From: Basidiobolus meristosporus CBS 931.73
Taxonomy: Eukaryota; Basidiobolomycota; Basidiobolomycetes; Basidiobolales; Basidiobolaceae
Reading direction: 5' to 3'
Assembly: GCA_002104905.1 (NCBI GenBank)
Contig: MCFE01000711.1
Location: 1-42,888 of the forward strand
Length of the DNA stretch: 42,888 nucleotides
The notes below the pieces were generated by a model. It saw nothing but the letters and a program-made list of their open reading frames with translations. It was not told where the DNA came from and ran no database searches. This document shows positions 1 to 9,852 of this stretch, one piece after another; the stretch's first letter is position 1; the number at the start of each line of letters is the position of its first letter. A program made the position numbers and the translations under genes.

Positions 1-627
1 CGAGGTGGCTTTCAACGGGTAAGGTCGGGCGATGCTGAAGAAACACTTCGCCTCGGGATTCCCTTTTCTATACGCGTGCCCTTGGGCTTCTAACATTACG
101 AACCTATCATCCTTCTTTCGGAAACGGTAGAAGAGTTTGAACTGGTGCTCCTCCAACGACTGTTTGATATCCCGTATGAAGATATCCACGTCATCCACAT
201 GGATGAAGTCCACGATATTCCTCCCTATCAGCTCGGTGGGGGAGTACCCTACCAGCGCCATCGAGGAGGGTGAGCAGTACATAAAACACCCGGCCGGGTT
301 GATAACATAATAGAAGTCCGGTAGCTGGTCGATGATGCGATGTGACCAGTTCTTTCGTTTCGTGAACTCGATTAGATAGGAATTGCTGATGGGATAGACG
401 GTTTTGGTTTGGGTGGAGCCAGCGGTGGAGGAATTCGGCTTCAAGGCGAAAATGTGGTTGGCGAACAGGTTGCTGCGTGAACTTGAGCCGTTGGCAGTGC
501 TGCTGGTTGCTTTCACATTGGAATTGTTGTAGGAAGGTTGTGAACGTGAGGTGATACTAGGACTGTTGTTAGAGTTACCTGGCTCGCAAGAACTAGGGGT
601 ACAAGGATTAGAGGTGCCAAAATCCAT
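1..627 (-). CDS. White Collar 2-like PAS-domain protein, N-terminal part (runs off left edge)
   Basis: One frame stays open from an ATG at 627 to base 1, 209 codons. The first ~85 residues are a low-complexity Ser/Asn/Thr-rich leader. A PAS domain follows: LPDFYYVINPAGCFMYCSPS, then SMALVGYSPTELIG, then the F-H-D-D segment (FIHVDDVDIF), then LFYRFRKKD, and finally a FFSIARPYP motif. The order and the ARPYP ending match WC-2, the partner of the WC-1 blue-light receptor in the fungal light-responsive and clock transcription complex. The GRNCRFLQ flavin-binding signature of WC-1 LOV domains is absent, which argues for WC-2. A C-terminal GATA zinc finger would be expected beyond the edge. The in-frame stop upstream is near 751, and 627 is the first ATG after it. 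No intron is needed in the visible part. Another single-PAS fungal regulator is possible. Confidence 0.8.
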   Translation of the reverse strand, partial: MDFGTSNPCTPSSCEPGNSNNSPSITSRSQPSYNNSNVKATSSTANGSSSRSNLFANHIFALKPNSSTAGSTQTKTVYPISNSYLIEFTKRKNWSHRIIDQLPDFYYVINPAGCFMYCSPSSMALVGYSPTELIGRNIVDFIHVDDVDIFIRDIKQSLEEHQFKLFYRFRKKDDRFVMLEAQGHAYRKGNPEAKCFFSIARPYPLKATS

Positions 628-1176
628 GTTGGCCAGTGGGAAGTGAAAGCTGGGGGCTTGGCAGGTAGGGGAGGCGGTATATGGGAAAACTAGGAGTGTG
701 CTAGAGAGGCTTGTCAGGCAGCCAAATACTGTACGTAGGGGGGGGGGTTGCTACTGATGAATGGTCACTCTGCAAGTGAGAAAATGCTGATTTGGACGGT
801 CGAGGTAAATATTCCGCGCAAAGGGGCTTAATCGGCCCATTTGTAGTCCTCGGCAGCCAATTGGAACGGCCATCGAAAGGGCTCATAAAAGGTACAACCT
901 GAACCAGCTGACGAAGGTATGATAGTGCATGATATGGTTTCCCCAAACTGAACCCACTTCAAGCCAGTGATGAAGAAACCTAGCGTCAGATCGGAATTTT
1001 GTATGGGACTAACCGATCTGTAGGCTGGTCAGGAAATGATCCTGAAATACACATCATGGCCAATTGCGAAGGAGTCCCGTAATAAATTGGATGGTTGGTC
1101 AGTGGATAATATATGTTTATTTAGTACAATTGATGATAAATGGCGGGTGTATACAAATATAGAGGTGATCGGGAGA
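628..1176. other. Intergenic region between the WC-2-like start and the AOX stop
   Basis: This holds the upstream region of the WC-2-like gene and the downstream region of AOX. Both genes point left. A run of ten G on the plus strand lies at 738-747. An 81-codon minus-strand ORF at 701-946 has no recognisable feature and probably lies in the upstream or 5' untranslated region. No tRNA or repeat was seen. Confidence 0.5.
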
Positions 1177-2548
1177 TTAGGCCCACTTGCCAGCATGCTC
1201 GTTGTCGTGGACTTCCTCCGGCTTGCTCTTCTCAGCAGCCTGCTGAGCATGAAGCAACTTGGTGCGACTGATCTCGGTGCGGAGATCCTCCTGTCTTAGG
1301 GAGATTCGGTCGGAGAAATGATGGTTAGTGTCGCGGTGAAGGGCCTCGTCAGCACGAACGGCGAGCACGACATCCCTGATAGTGGCGGATTTTTGTAGGT
1401 TCCAGTAGTCGATGGCGATCTGGGGCGCTGGCTTGTTCTCGATTCGTCCCTCGTCAATCTCCTTCAAGAAGCCCGTGTACGAGATGACGGCCTCTTCCTC
1501 GAGATAGCCAACAATCCTGCGCAACAGCAAATGCCATGAGCAATCGGGATGCGCCAGCCATATCCTGATAAGCCACTTACCTATGGGCAGTCTTGGGCGT
1601 GCACAGATAGAACAGGAAGAAACAGTTGAAGAATACCCCCTGTGCGCTGGGTTAGTCAATGATCGCCCGCATTGCTATTTGCCGTGGTCAATGTTACCTG
1701 AACCGCTGTTACAAGCATCCTCTCAAGGAGTGTGGGTTGGCAGACTTTCATCCAAGTAAGCAGATGCATTCTGTGGAGCGAAACGGGTGAGACACTATAG
1801 AACCAATCAGTCCATACTGCTTGGGATTTACCTTTCGTTCTCTGCCTCGTGTAAAAGATGGGTGATCCAGCCTGGAAGGGACAAATTAGTATCGGTGGGT
1901 TCCAGATGAATCTATCTGCGCATATGGTTACCTCCATCATGCTTCATCTTGCGGAGACTTCTGAGGTGACGAATGACCGCTGATGGAAATCATGTCAATA
2001 CTCGATCCACATATCCAATCTGGCGAGTTTCCTTACCTCCAACCATTCCAGGCACTGCAGCAACCGTTTCGAGGGCCTGTTCAAAGAGGGGTTTGTGGTT
2101 AGTGCACGAGATTCCCTCGGGGCTCGACGATCTGGATACCTACCACTGCGCGATGCATGTACTTCTTTCGGAAGAAGAGATCGGCGGGAATCCGCAAGGA
2201 CTTGACCACGGTGAGGGCCACCTTGTCACCGAATGTGATGGGCTCGCGATGCTTGGTCAATCCAATGTCCCACTTCTCGAGTTCCTCCGAGGAGAGTTGG
2301 CGGGAAATGAAGGCATTGCGAATCGCCTTGGGGTGGACATCGTTCAGAAGCTCCTCGGGGATTTTGTAGAGTTCAGGATTCACGACGGATTTCTTCTCAT
2401 CCTTGTAAGGCTGGAGATGTAGTTGACGTGCCAACACTGGTGTTGCACGGGCCATCGAGTAGCGTAGCTGGGCGGAGGCCAGCAAAGAGGTTGAAACACC
2501 GGCCATCGACTTGGAAGCCAGAAGTTGAGAAGTTCTCAGCGCGTTCAT
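1177..2548 (-). CDS. AOX: Mitochondrial alternative oxidase, seven exons
   Basis: Alternative oxidase is a di-iron ubiquinol oxidase on the matrix side of the inner mitochondrial membrane. It reduces oxygen to water without pumping protons. My exon model on the minus strand is 2548-2144, 2076-2037, 1979-1932, 1871-1832, 1770-1698, 1639-1581 and 1516-1177. The six introns are 57-67 nt, all GT..AG. The coding length is 1005 nt (334 residues plus TAA), the usual size for the family. The first ~45 residues are rich in Arg, Ser and Ala with few acids, as in a mitochondrial targeting signal. The four iron-binding motifs are present in order: [23 protein letters not shown] and [12 protein letters not shown]. 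The RADExxH form is closer to the plant-like type than to the ascomycete REEAKHR type as I remember it. Each splice restores the family alignment, so the model is firm. Expression is usually raised by respiratory stress; the sequence does not test this. Confidence 0.95.
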
Positions 2549-2617
2549 GATGAATGAGTTAGCAGTTGCTATTGCAGTTGTTGTTGTTTTCTGCTGAGCT
2601 GGGTGGCCACATCATTG

Positions 2618-2625
2618 TATATATA
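2618..2625 (-). promoter_or_regulatory. TATA box of AOX
   Basis: The run TATATATA lies 70-77 nt upstream of the AOX start codon, a normal distance for a fungal TATA box with a short leader. Placement is by sequence and distance only. Confidence 0.55.
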
Positions 2626-2909
2626 GAGGCTGGAAAATCGCTGGCTTGGTGAATCCATGTAGGCCGGGAGCAATCGGAGGGGCCGACATGTAAATTTCGC
2701 TTGGATTGAAATCTTGGAGACGCACCTCTTGATCAGTTTTGTTTATTCCTTCCGAATCCGTAAGGCATCTCATATTCACGCTATTCCTATTCTTGGACCA
2801 TCGGAACGGAGCGGGCGGGGATGGCTGCGGTTAGTGATTGAATGGCCACTTCTTCGGAAACTCTAGGATGTGTGTGGGTTTGGGATGGTGCATGCAGAAT
2901 CGCTCATAG

Positions 2910-3197
2910 TTAGGTTGCATAATGGTTGACGATATACGTATGCCAGCACTTCTCTTGAGCACGCGAAAGTGGCTCTCTTCGCTGTCTACGAGCAACCCTA
3001 GTCCACTCGGGCGCCCGTTCCAAGTACATGCGGTCGCCGGCCGAGTGTGGAATGACTTCACTGCTGGATTCAACTGACAGGTGTGTCGGGTATGAAAGTG
3101 GCACAGGAGTAATGATCGTCGGAAAATCAAATAATTCTAAATTTAGTGCTGTGGTGTAGTCAAGTTTACCCTTCGACCAAATCCATACTGGAGGGTG
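2910..3197 (-). CDS. Unrecognised protein, probable C-terminal exon
   Basis: A minus-strand frame is open for 95 codons after a stop at 3198-3200 and ends with TAA at 2910-2912. The translation is mixed and looks coding: it contains LELFDFPTIITPVP and SAGDRMYLERAPEWTRVARR and ends HTYIVNHYAT. There is no convincing in-frame ATG near the start. A splice acceptor CTCCAG lies just before 3187, so this may be the last exon of a longer gene whose upstream exons lie at higher coordinates. A 99-codon ORF in another frame (2831-3130) overlaps it and ends HILEFPKKWPFNH; only one of the two can be right, and I prefer this one. I do not recognise the family. It is upstream of AOX in the same orientation. 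Confidence 0.35.
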   Translation of the reverse strand, partial: HPPVWIWSKGKLDYTTALNLELFDFPTIITPVPLSYPTHLSVESSSEVIPHSAGDRMYLERAPEWTRVARRQRREPLSRAQEKCWHTYIVNHYAT

Positions 3198-3959
3198 TCA
3201 TCTTGAGTTAAAACGTGATACCTACTTCCGTCTGAGCAATGGCTATGGCTGTGATCCTCGATTAGTGAACATTGGTGGCCATGTGAGGAGCACCATGATG
3301 ACAGTGGTGAGGGGTTTGTGTGACCCTATCGGCCAATTTCGTACATTCCCCTAGTTAATTCGTTGGGCAGGAATCCGAAATCTTCCTTGATGCCATCGAC
3401 CTCTCCTATACTTGGCAATGGCCAAATTACTAAGCGCTCTTCTGTATCCACAGTTGGATTGGCCAGCAATTAAGAGTGCTCAACTGCCTTGTCAAATTAG
3501 GCTTCTGGAAAGCTTAAGCTCAACCCAAAATCCGATCGGAGATTGGTCCCAGTCATGCCGCCCGCATTAAGGGTCTATTACTCCCGGCCATTTGCAATCA
3601 CTAGACTCCATTGCCTCTTGAAGCTCATGTTCTGGCGCGGAGCAGTCACCTTGCTTTAACCAGCCATTACCCTGCCGCATGATTTCGCTTTATGAACTTT
3701 CCTGGCTACCTTCTGGGGCTGGCTGCATAGCACTCTTGCTTTGGTGATTGGCCTACACTGGAGTAAGCAAGGTGGGACTGAGGAGCTTACCATCGAAAGG
3801 GGACATTTGGCCAATTTCCAGCTTTATTGGAGGCTCCCTCGCCACTGGATCTAGTGACTTGCTCTGTACTGCCTGACGAACGCCATTTCTATCCTTTCTC
3901 CCTGTGGCACACCAAATCTCGAAATCTTCCAACGACCAGATCCACCGTCTCAATTCTGA
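3198..3959. other. Non-repetitive stretch, possibly remaining exons or intergenic DNA
   Basis: Nothing here matches the transposable elements to the right. No frame is convincingly coding. A 66-codon minus-strand ORF at 3753-3953 has no motif. It could hold upstream exons of the 2910-3197 gene or simply be intergenic. Confidence 0.3.
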
Positions 3960-4157
3960 TCAAGGCCGGCTAGTCGTTGCGGACCTGGTTGCCAACTGTT
4001 CTTCGTCCCACATATGCATCCGAATTGCTTTTGGGTGGCATTGAGTTGGTCGCTTACAATTGGTAAATCCAAGGCAACCAAATGAAACCTGTTCCAAGGC
4101 ACATGCTTGGATATGGTGACCACTATGGCACGGGCAGTGATAGACATCTGAATCCAT
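3960..4157 (-). CDS. Possible Cys/His-rich small ORF or exon
   Basis: This 65-codon ORF begins MDSDVYHCPCHSGHHIQAC. It then has CLGFTNCKRPTQCHP and RMHMW. The density of Cys and His suggests a zinc-binding segment, but it does not fit one family pattern. It overlaps a longer ORF in another frame (3950-4216) with no motif. It is the last unique-looking sequence before the transposable-element region. It could be an exon of a broken host gene or a chance ORF. Confidence 0.2.
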   Translation of the reverse strand: MDSDVYHCPCHSGHHIQACALEQVSFGCLGFTNCKRPTQCHPKAIRMHMWDEEQLATRSATTSRP

Positions 4158-4339
4158 CCCCCGTTTCGTTTATATCTGGTTGCTACCCAGTTCGTCAGCA
4201 ACTCTGACACTTCCAAATTTGTCCCAGACGTAAGTGATCAATTTCTCGCATTATTCACCATTCCTGAGGATTTCTTCATCAGCCATCACAGCAATTGGCG
4301 AATCTGTATGCAATATATTCCCACCACAAAGATATCCCC

Positions 4340-4760
4340 AAGTCAACTTGATCAGGAAGCTGGTAGGCTCCAACACCAAAATTAACTAGTCCCAATTGTG
4401 ATCTAATATATTCAAATTTGTCACTAGCTGATGGTTTGGTAAATATGTCAGCAATCATTTCATTGGTAGGACAGTAAACCAAGTTAACTAAGTTATTCTC
4501 TACGGCTTCCCATATGAAATGATGTCTAGTATCTAAGTGCTTAGTTCTAGTATGAAAAGTTGGATTTCTACCTAATTGTATACATCCTTGATTATCCTGA
4601 AACAAAGTGATAGGCGTTTTTTGACATAGGCCTAAATCTGAAAAAAGCTTTGTTACCCACATTGCTTCTCTTGTAGCTTCACAGGCTGCCGTATACTCTG
4701 CCTCTGTGGTAGAAAGTGCTATGGTTGGTTGCTTTCTTAAATTCCTTGAAATTGCTCCTT
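4340..4760 (-). pseudogene. Ty1/copia RNase H fragment, different family from the 32-42 kb copia
   Basis: The minus strand encodes the C-terminal RNase H of a copia polyprotein: KQPTIALSTTEAEYTAACEA, FQDNQGCIQLGRNP, TRTKHLDTRHHF, VYCPTNEMIADIFTKP and a final QLGLVNFGVG. It begins inside the domain (homology starts near 4758), and no reverse transcriptase or integrase is present. It is well diverged from the copia at 38.6-41.7 kb, so it represents a second family. The frame remains open to 4279, probably through former LTR-proximal DNA. It is a truncated relic at the border between gene-like DNA and the repeat region. Confidence 0.85.
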
Positions 4761-4944
4761 TATAGTAAATTGTTGTAAATTTTGTAATCACACCAAACTT
4801 TTACCTAATTTAGTCACTAAGATCATTACCTATAAATCCTAGAGAACTCTGACCCAACTCCTTGTTGGGACTTTGAATATTTTCACCAAAATATCAGGTA
4901 TCCAGAACATGAAATTTTGGGACCTTCATGCACATATTCTGCAT
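4761..4944. other. Unassigned junction between copia fragment and CACTA-like copy I
   Basis: Short AT-rich stretch that matches none of the repeat copies in the window. No ORF or motif was seen. Confidence 0.4.
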
Positions 4945-6540
4945 GCTGCAAACTCATCTACCTCACTGGAGTATAGCTCAACTGGCTGCGCTCCCAACTC
5001 TTGTGAAAACAGCTGTTTTCTTGTTGGTAATTCTTCTTGACTATGATGGGGTTCAGTCTGTTCTGGGCTTATGGTGTTAATTGGCAAGAACCACAGCTTT
5101 TTTCTTATGCTTTGCTGTCTCTGGCTTGGGTAGACTTTTTTCCCTTTCCCTCTTCCTTTATCACTGCCAGGTACTTCACTGCCACTTTGTATGAGTGCTT
5201 CTTGTATTGAACTACATTTTCTCCTTGATAAATGCTGCACTGATGCATCTGTTTTGGCCTGCTTGTCCCTTGCTAGCACTCTACAGGTAACCTGACACTT
5301 CTTTCCCACTTGTTTCAAGCTCTCAGCCCATGTTGTGATGGGCTCCTGAGATAGCTGCTGTTTCTATCACTGCTTGGTTCTTCACTGCTACCTTGAATGA
5401 GTGCTTCTTGAGTGAAACTATGCTTTGTCCTCAATTAATGTTATGCTGGTGCATCCATGCATGCCTGCTAGTCCCTTATTGGCACTCTTCCAGCTACCCA
5501 ATGCCTCTTTGATGCTTGTTTGGAGCTTTTGGCCCACTTGTAATAGGCTCTTGAGGAAGCCACTGATTTTTAGCTGTTGCATCCCTGTTTTTCTGCCTTT
5601 GAGAGTTTCTGCTATTCTTGGGATACTTCCTTAGCATACCAATATTGGCCCAAAATCCATGTGCTTGTTTGAATCCAGGATACTGCTCATGCAACAAGTC
5701 AAGTACATTATGCTTTGCCTTGAGTTCCTGATGGTCCCATGTTATGCCAGCCTTAAGGTGTTGGTGCACTTGACTTCTAAAGGCCTCTTGAATATTAGCC
5801 CACTCATCACCATTGCACTCAATGGCTTCATGGATCTACAATGTCTTTTGATTTTTAGGCTTTGGTATAAACACTACTGCTTCTTGCTCCCTTGCAGTGA
5901 TAGGTTTTTCTGAGGGCTTTATCTTTGGGCACTGTTGCTGTGCTTCAAAGAGTGTACAGTATTCCTCTGCTGTTACATTGGGAAATGGCTCAATTCTTGG
6001 CTGTGACATTGAGCTACTTGAGTTACCTCTTTACATTAAGGATACTGCTTTCTCTACCTGGGATACTGATTGCTTTACACATATCATCCACTCATCTGGT
6101 TTCTGGACTATTTCCTGATTTCCCTGGGCCATTGCATCTATCCTATCAGCCACTACACCTATTTGCCTCATTAATGCTTTGGTATGAGCTAACAATATAC
6201 TTGCTAATATGGGTTGTGACAATGTTATGACAGCCACATGCTGATCTTCAACTGAAGGTGTAGCTTTTGCTACATTCTCATCTACCTGAGCTCCATGGTC
6301 AGCCTGCAGCTCTGCTGAGATTCTCAATTGCCTACTGGACTGAGAGCCCAAGGACTCCACATTATTACCTTCAGTGGGCACACTGTCAACATGGCCTTTT
6401 TTGGTTGTAGCCCCATTTGTTGCACTGAATGTCAAAGTAAGCTGTTGTCCTGCTGTTCTTCTGCTGCAGTCAGTGGGGGGGGGTTTGGCTGGGAACAGAC
6501 AACTTTGCTTTATTTTTTGGTGGCATAAATATGGAAGCAA
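4945..6540 (-). pseudogene. Q-rich partner gene of the CACTA-like element, copy I
   Basis: The best N-terminus in the window is here. The ORF at 6031-6540 contains TAGQQLTLTFSATNGATTKK, then VDSVPTEGNN, SSRQLRISAE, a hydrophobic stretch with ILASILLAHTKALMRQ, and RIDAMAQGNQEIVQK. Reading continues through stops and frame changes in ORFs at 5494-5769 (LKAGITWDHQELKAK, YPGFKQAHGFWANIGMLRKY) and 4926-5318 (QHLSRRKCSSIQEAL, GSDKGRGKGKK, ELPTRKQLFSQELGAQPVEL). Copies II, III and V share the same blocks in the same order, so this was a real gene. I recognise no domain. Its position beside a Tnp2 transposase suggests a TnpA-like accessory DNA-binding role; that is inference. Confidence 0.7.
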
Positions 6541-6739
6541 GTCAAACCAAAGGGGAAATGGTGTTACATATACATGTATATATTGTGCCAGAACTTTATC
6601 TATAATGCCTACTATGGCAGATCATCATTGAATCTTACATTCATGTAGGTGCAATGTCTCAAATACAAGGCTCTCCTAAATTCAGATGAGTATTGACAAA
6701 AAAATTATATAATAGTGTTATGTTGTTGAGTGTCAAGCT
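6541..6739. promoter_or_regulatory. Divergent promoter region of CACTA-like copy I
   Basis: About 200 bp between the starts of the partner gene (leftward) and Tnp2 (rightward). The equivalent in copy III is split by the Harbinger insertion at 15011-18410, and copy II has lost it by deletion. Short ATATAC/TGTATATA runs near 6568-6582 could act as TATA elements. Confidence 0.4.
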
Positions 6740-7791
6740 GTTTGCCCCACAGACAAGACTACTTTAATTCAATGCCATAAGAGAAGAGAAAAAAGACCAT
6801 GTGACTATTGTAGGAAGCCTCTCATCCATGAAGCACACAGACAGCATAGGAAGTATTACAATGATCATGGACAGTGTTTTGCCACAAAAGTCATATTTGA
6901 CCATTCATCAGTCACTACTGTACCAACAATATCTTGCCAGCCAGTTGATGCTTCTATAATGATACCTGACCATACTTGTCCCCTTTTGGAAACTGAGTTA
7001 GGTGAGATTGTGACACCTTTAGGCTCACCCCAGCCTTCTGAATATGGCATGCAGAATGATAGCTCTGAAGAAGCAGGCTTACTGAAGGACTGTGAGCCTG
7101 TCTCCCCTAATAACAGTACCCTGCATGAGCACCACAAAATCCCAATATGCAATCAGACAACACCCATGGAGAAAATGCCAAGAATACTTTATGGAGTCAA
7201 GTGAGCACAGTAATCCATCTATTGGTGAATGATGTGATGTTGTGGCTATAGAAGTGGTGCATTTCCATAAATATCCGTAATGGGGGCTTTGAGGATTTAC
7301 TAATACCTCTTGCCAAAATCATCTCAGGATGCAACTTACCTTGTGCATGCTACAAATGGATGATAATCATGCAGCAGACAACATATGACCCAGAGACCAT
7401 CCTGATACCAGCATATTTTAATGGTTGCATGGCATTCACATCAGAAAATGCCACCATTGCAGAGTGTCTAGCTTGTCAGGAATCCACTACCAATGGGGGA
7501 AAGCATTGTTCACACTCCAGATATATTCTGGTATTACCTCATCTAAAGAAGCCTATGTTGTCTAACAAATATTGTGAAGCTATATTGTACCACACTCAGT
7601 ATCAATCAAGTGCAAACATATCCAATATATTTGATGGCAAACATTACAAACAGCTAAGAAGCAAGGCCTACCTTCAAGGTATTCATTACCATGCATTTGC
7701 CTTGTTACTTGATGGATTCTCACTAAACAAGTACTCTACAAGCAAATCCTGCTGGCTACTGATTCTCATTGACCAGAATCTGCCACCTATA
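6740..7791 (+). pseudogene. Tnp2-type (CACTA/EnSpm) transposase, N-terminal half, copy I
   Basis: The plus strand encodes a Cys/His segment (RPCDYCRKPLIHEA, then HRKYYNDHGQCFATK). It continues with the ORF at 6959-7204 and then 7360-7806: QQTTYDPETILIPAYFNGCM, CQESTTNGGKHCSHSR, NIFDGKHYKQLRSKAYLQGI and LLDGFSLNKYSTSKSCW. That last block is the Tnp2 DGF/LF..S.....WP..LI..NLPP core. The start Met seen in copy III (MDKTTLNQ) is lost here. Stops interrupt the middle (about 7205-7360). The gene is cut at NLPP by the terminus at 7792, so the catalytic core is incomplete. Confidence 0.8.
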
Positions 7792-8447
7792 CCCTATGAA
7801 AAATAATTTGGTCCTGGGGGTGGATGTGATCTGGATCAGCCTTCAAGAGCATGTCAGGAGACTGTAATAATACTGGCAGCTTGGAATTAATGACTATCTA
7901 CATAATCTTGTGATGGAATCATAACAGCATTTTGCTAATTTTACAGCAAAATAAAGTTGATAAAATATGATGGTGCTCATAGGTTTTTTGCCAAGGGTAG
8001 CATGACATTGTTGTGGTCTTAGTGTGCTTTACAACAATATGAGTGGATCTAACCAGCCAGTACATCCAGTTGCCTTATATGGCAAAAAAACTGACGGTGT
8101 TTTGACAGCCTCTTTGCAATACTTTGATGGCATTATATCATCAGTATGGTGGCCTACAGCTAGTTCTGTATAATGCTACCATACCAATTTACCAAATGGT
8201 ATTTCCTTTCTCTACCTCCCCTTGTGCAAATTATATATTCCACAGTAGAATCACCCCACTTTATTTGCTTACCCACTACTACCTTTGGTATTCCACATAT
8301 AGTTTGAATCAAAAAGTACTATGGCCTCCTGTTTACTAACCTCTACAAACATGCAGACCTGCCGCAATTGATATTCTTCTATCACCTCAACTTTATGGCT
8401 TTCTAGTGTGATGCTTTCAAAGTTGCCATATATCTTGTATTGCAGGT
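7792..8447. mobile_element. CACTA-like element, transposase-side end fragment
   Basis: The fragment begins with CCCTATGAAAAATAATTTGG, the inverted terminal repeat of the family. It then carries the 3' part of a Tnp2 gene on the minus strand: blocks such as LRQVCMFVEVSKQEAI and WQHYTELAVGHHTDD can be read with frame breaks. It matches the plus-strand copy at 23200-23850 as an inverted repeat. It is truncated at 8447, where the next CCCTATG terminus starts. It shows that the 3' end of Tnp2 lies close to one terminal repeat. Confidence 0.7.
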
Positions 8448-8469
8448 CCCTATGAAAAATTATAGTGAT

Positions 8470-8531
8470 GATCCCATCAAAAAGCCATCACAAAGTTAAA
8501 GTCCTGTGACTGAGAGGTACTGATCCCACCA
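8470..8531 (+). repeat. Subterminal repeats GATCCCAYCA of the CACTA-like element
   Basis: GATCCCATCA at 8470-8479 and GATCCCACCA at 8522-8531 lie just inside the terminal repeat. The same pair occurs in inverse orientation at the end of copy III (20620-20629 and 20672-20681). A single copy lies near the Tnp2 end of copy VI (23831-23840). Subterminal repeats of this kind are the usual binding sites of CACTA accessory proteins; binding here is inferred. Confidence 0.55.
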
Positions 8532-8766
8532 GGACACCATCCAGAGACAATTTAAAAATAGTTGCACCCCAGATCTCAAAAAAATTTAGTCAAATTTTTC
8601 ATCACAACAATGTATAAGTGGCTTTTGATTGGTTCCCTGCCAATTTGCTCACTTTCTGACCCCAAACACTCTATCACCTCCTACATTTGTGTGCATTGAT
8701 TGGCTATTGCCTCTTTTTCACACTCCTTACTTCCTGACTCCACAGTTTCACTTACTTTTCATGCAT

Positions 8767-9837
8767 TGTAGTGGGGTGACAGTGACACCAACTGACAGAT
8801 GTGCTCATTCCCTTATTTTCTACTTCCCTATATCTCTACTACACTTATTTTAGTTTTATCCCATTTGTCTTACCCAATCAGTACTATCCCATAAGCCAGT
8901 TGACTATCACACCTGCTTACCTTGTCACATAAGTTACCCCTCACTTTATGTAAGATTACTAGCTATAAGTGCTTCTATATTAGGCAAGTACCCACGCCGG
9001 TACCCAGGACACATGATCAACCCATGTCACAGTCCCTACTATTTCCATACCATATATGGTATCCCTATGTTACACAGGTTTCAGTATACTGATTCCTGAT
9101 TGGTTGAATGTGCTGTGCCTCTTAGAACCTTCCGGCACCTACTTAGAACATTCTTAGGTCATTCTGTTGTCATTAAGATTTCTATTGATATCCGGAACCT
9201 TCTGGAACACCATGATTAGTAATCACTTAGCCAGTAAGAAAAGTATATAAGGGAGGCTATCCCCCAACAATAAATCATCATCCCTTTTATCAATATACCA
9301 ACTTGTTGATTAGTGTGATCACTGCTACCTGCTGCTACCTGAACTTCCAACTCCAGACCACAGGACACTCCCAGGAAACCACGCTGACAGCCAACTGACC
9401 TTGGAGGCACTACTTGTGAGGAATACTCAGAGTAGGTATCATTTATTATATTTGATTCTTTCCCAAGTTTGTTCTTGTACAAGCAAAGATACTTTTCTGT
9501 CTTTGTAGCTATTGACCACAGCTGCATTCTTATCAAGTCCCTGCTGGTGGAGTTTACAGTTGTTTTGACTTTGGAAGCTTTAGTACATTGTCATCTCAAA
9601 GGACACTGAACCCAGCACATACTTTTGTTAAGATGCCAACTAAGTTGGGGATTGTAGCTCAATAGTTTTCCCTTGACAAGCTTGTGGCTTTATTCCCCTT
9701 CACATTAGATTAGAGACAGAACCCAAGTATTCCTAGCAAGCTTTTGCCAGAGGTTATTGCACCCAGTGAACACCCCACACACAAAACACTTAAGAAGTGT
9801 TGGACATATCTCTCCCTTGGACCTATACACCACCACA
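8767..9837. mobile_element. Solo LTR A of an LTR retrotransposon family (1071 bp)
   Basis: Starts TGTAGTGGGGTGAC and ends ACACCACCACA. It is flanked by GCAT (8763-8766) and GCGT (9838-9841), a 4-bp target duplication with one transition. The empty site is readable in copy III near 20380-20395 (reverse strand TTCATGCAAACAAATTG). Inside are a TATA-like AAGTATATAAGGG near 9240 and AATAAATCAT near 9269, as expected of an LTR with promoter and polyadenylation signals. No internal coding region of this family is present in the window, so the strand and superfamily remain open. Confidence 0.8.
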
Positions 9838-9852
9838 GCGTACAAATTGATT

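Larger units (their letters stand above)
4945..7791. mobile_element. CACTA-like DNA transposon, copy I (both ends missing)
   Basis: Two divergent decayed genes: the Q-rich partner gene on the minus strand (4945-6540) and the Tnp2 transposase on the plus strand (about 6740-7791). The left end stops within the partner gene, compared with copy II at about 11140. The right end stops in the middle of Tnp2, exactly where a CCCTATGAAAAAT terminus belonging to another fragment begins at 7792. The ~200 bp between the genes should hold both promoters. Confidence 0.75.

Noticed and set aside
738-747. Run of ten G.
   Set aside because: Single homopolymer with no further G-tracts nearby to form a quadruplex; may be a sequencing-prone site.
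701-946. 81-codon minus-strand ORF upstream of the WC-2-like start.
   Set aside because: Out of frame with the WC-2-like gene, no motif, and in the expected leader or promoter region.
1973-2422. 149-codon plus-strand ORF.
   Set aside because: Shadow of AOX exons 1 and 2 on the other strand.
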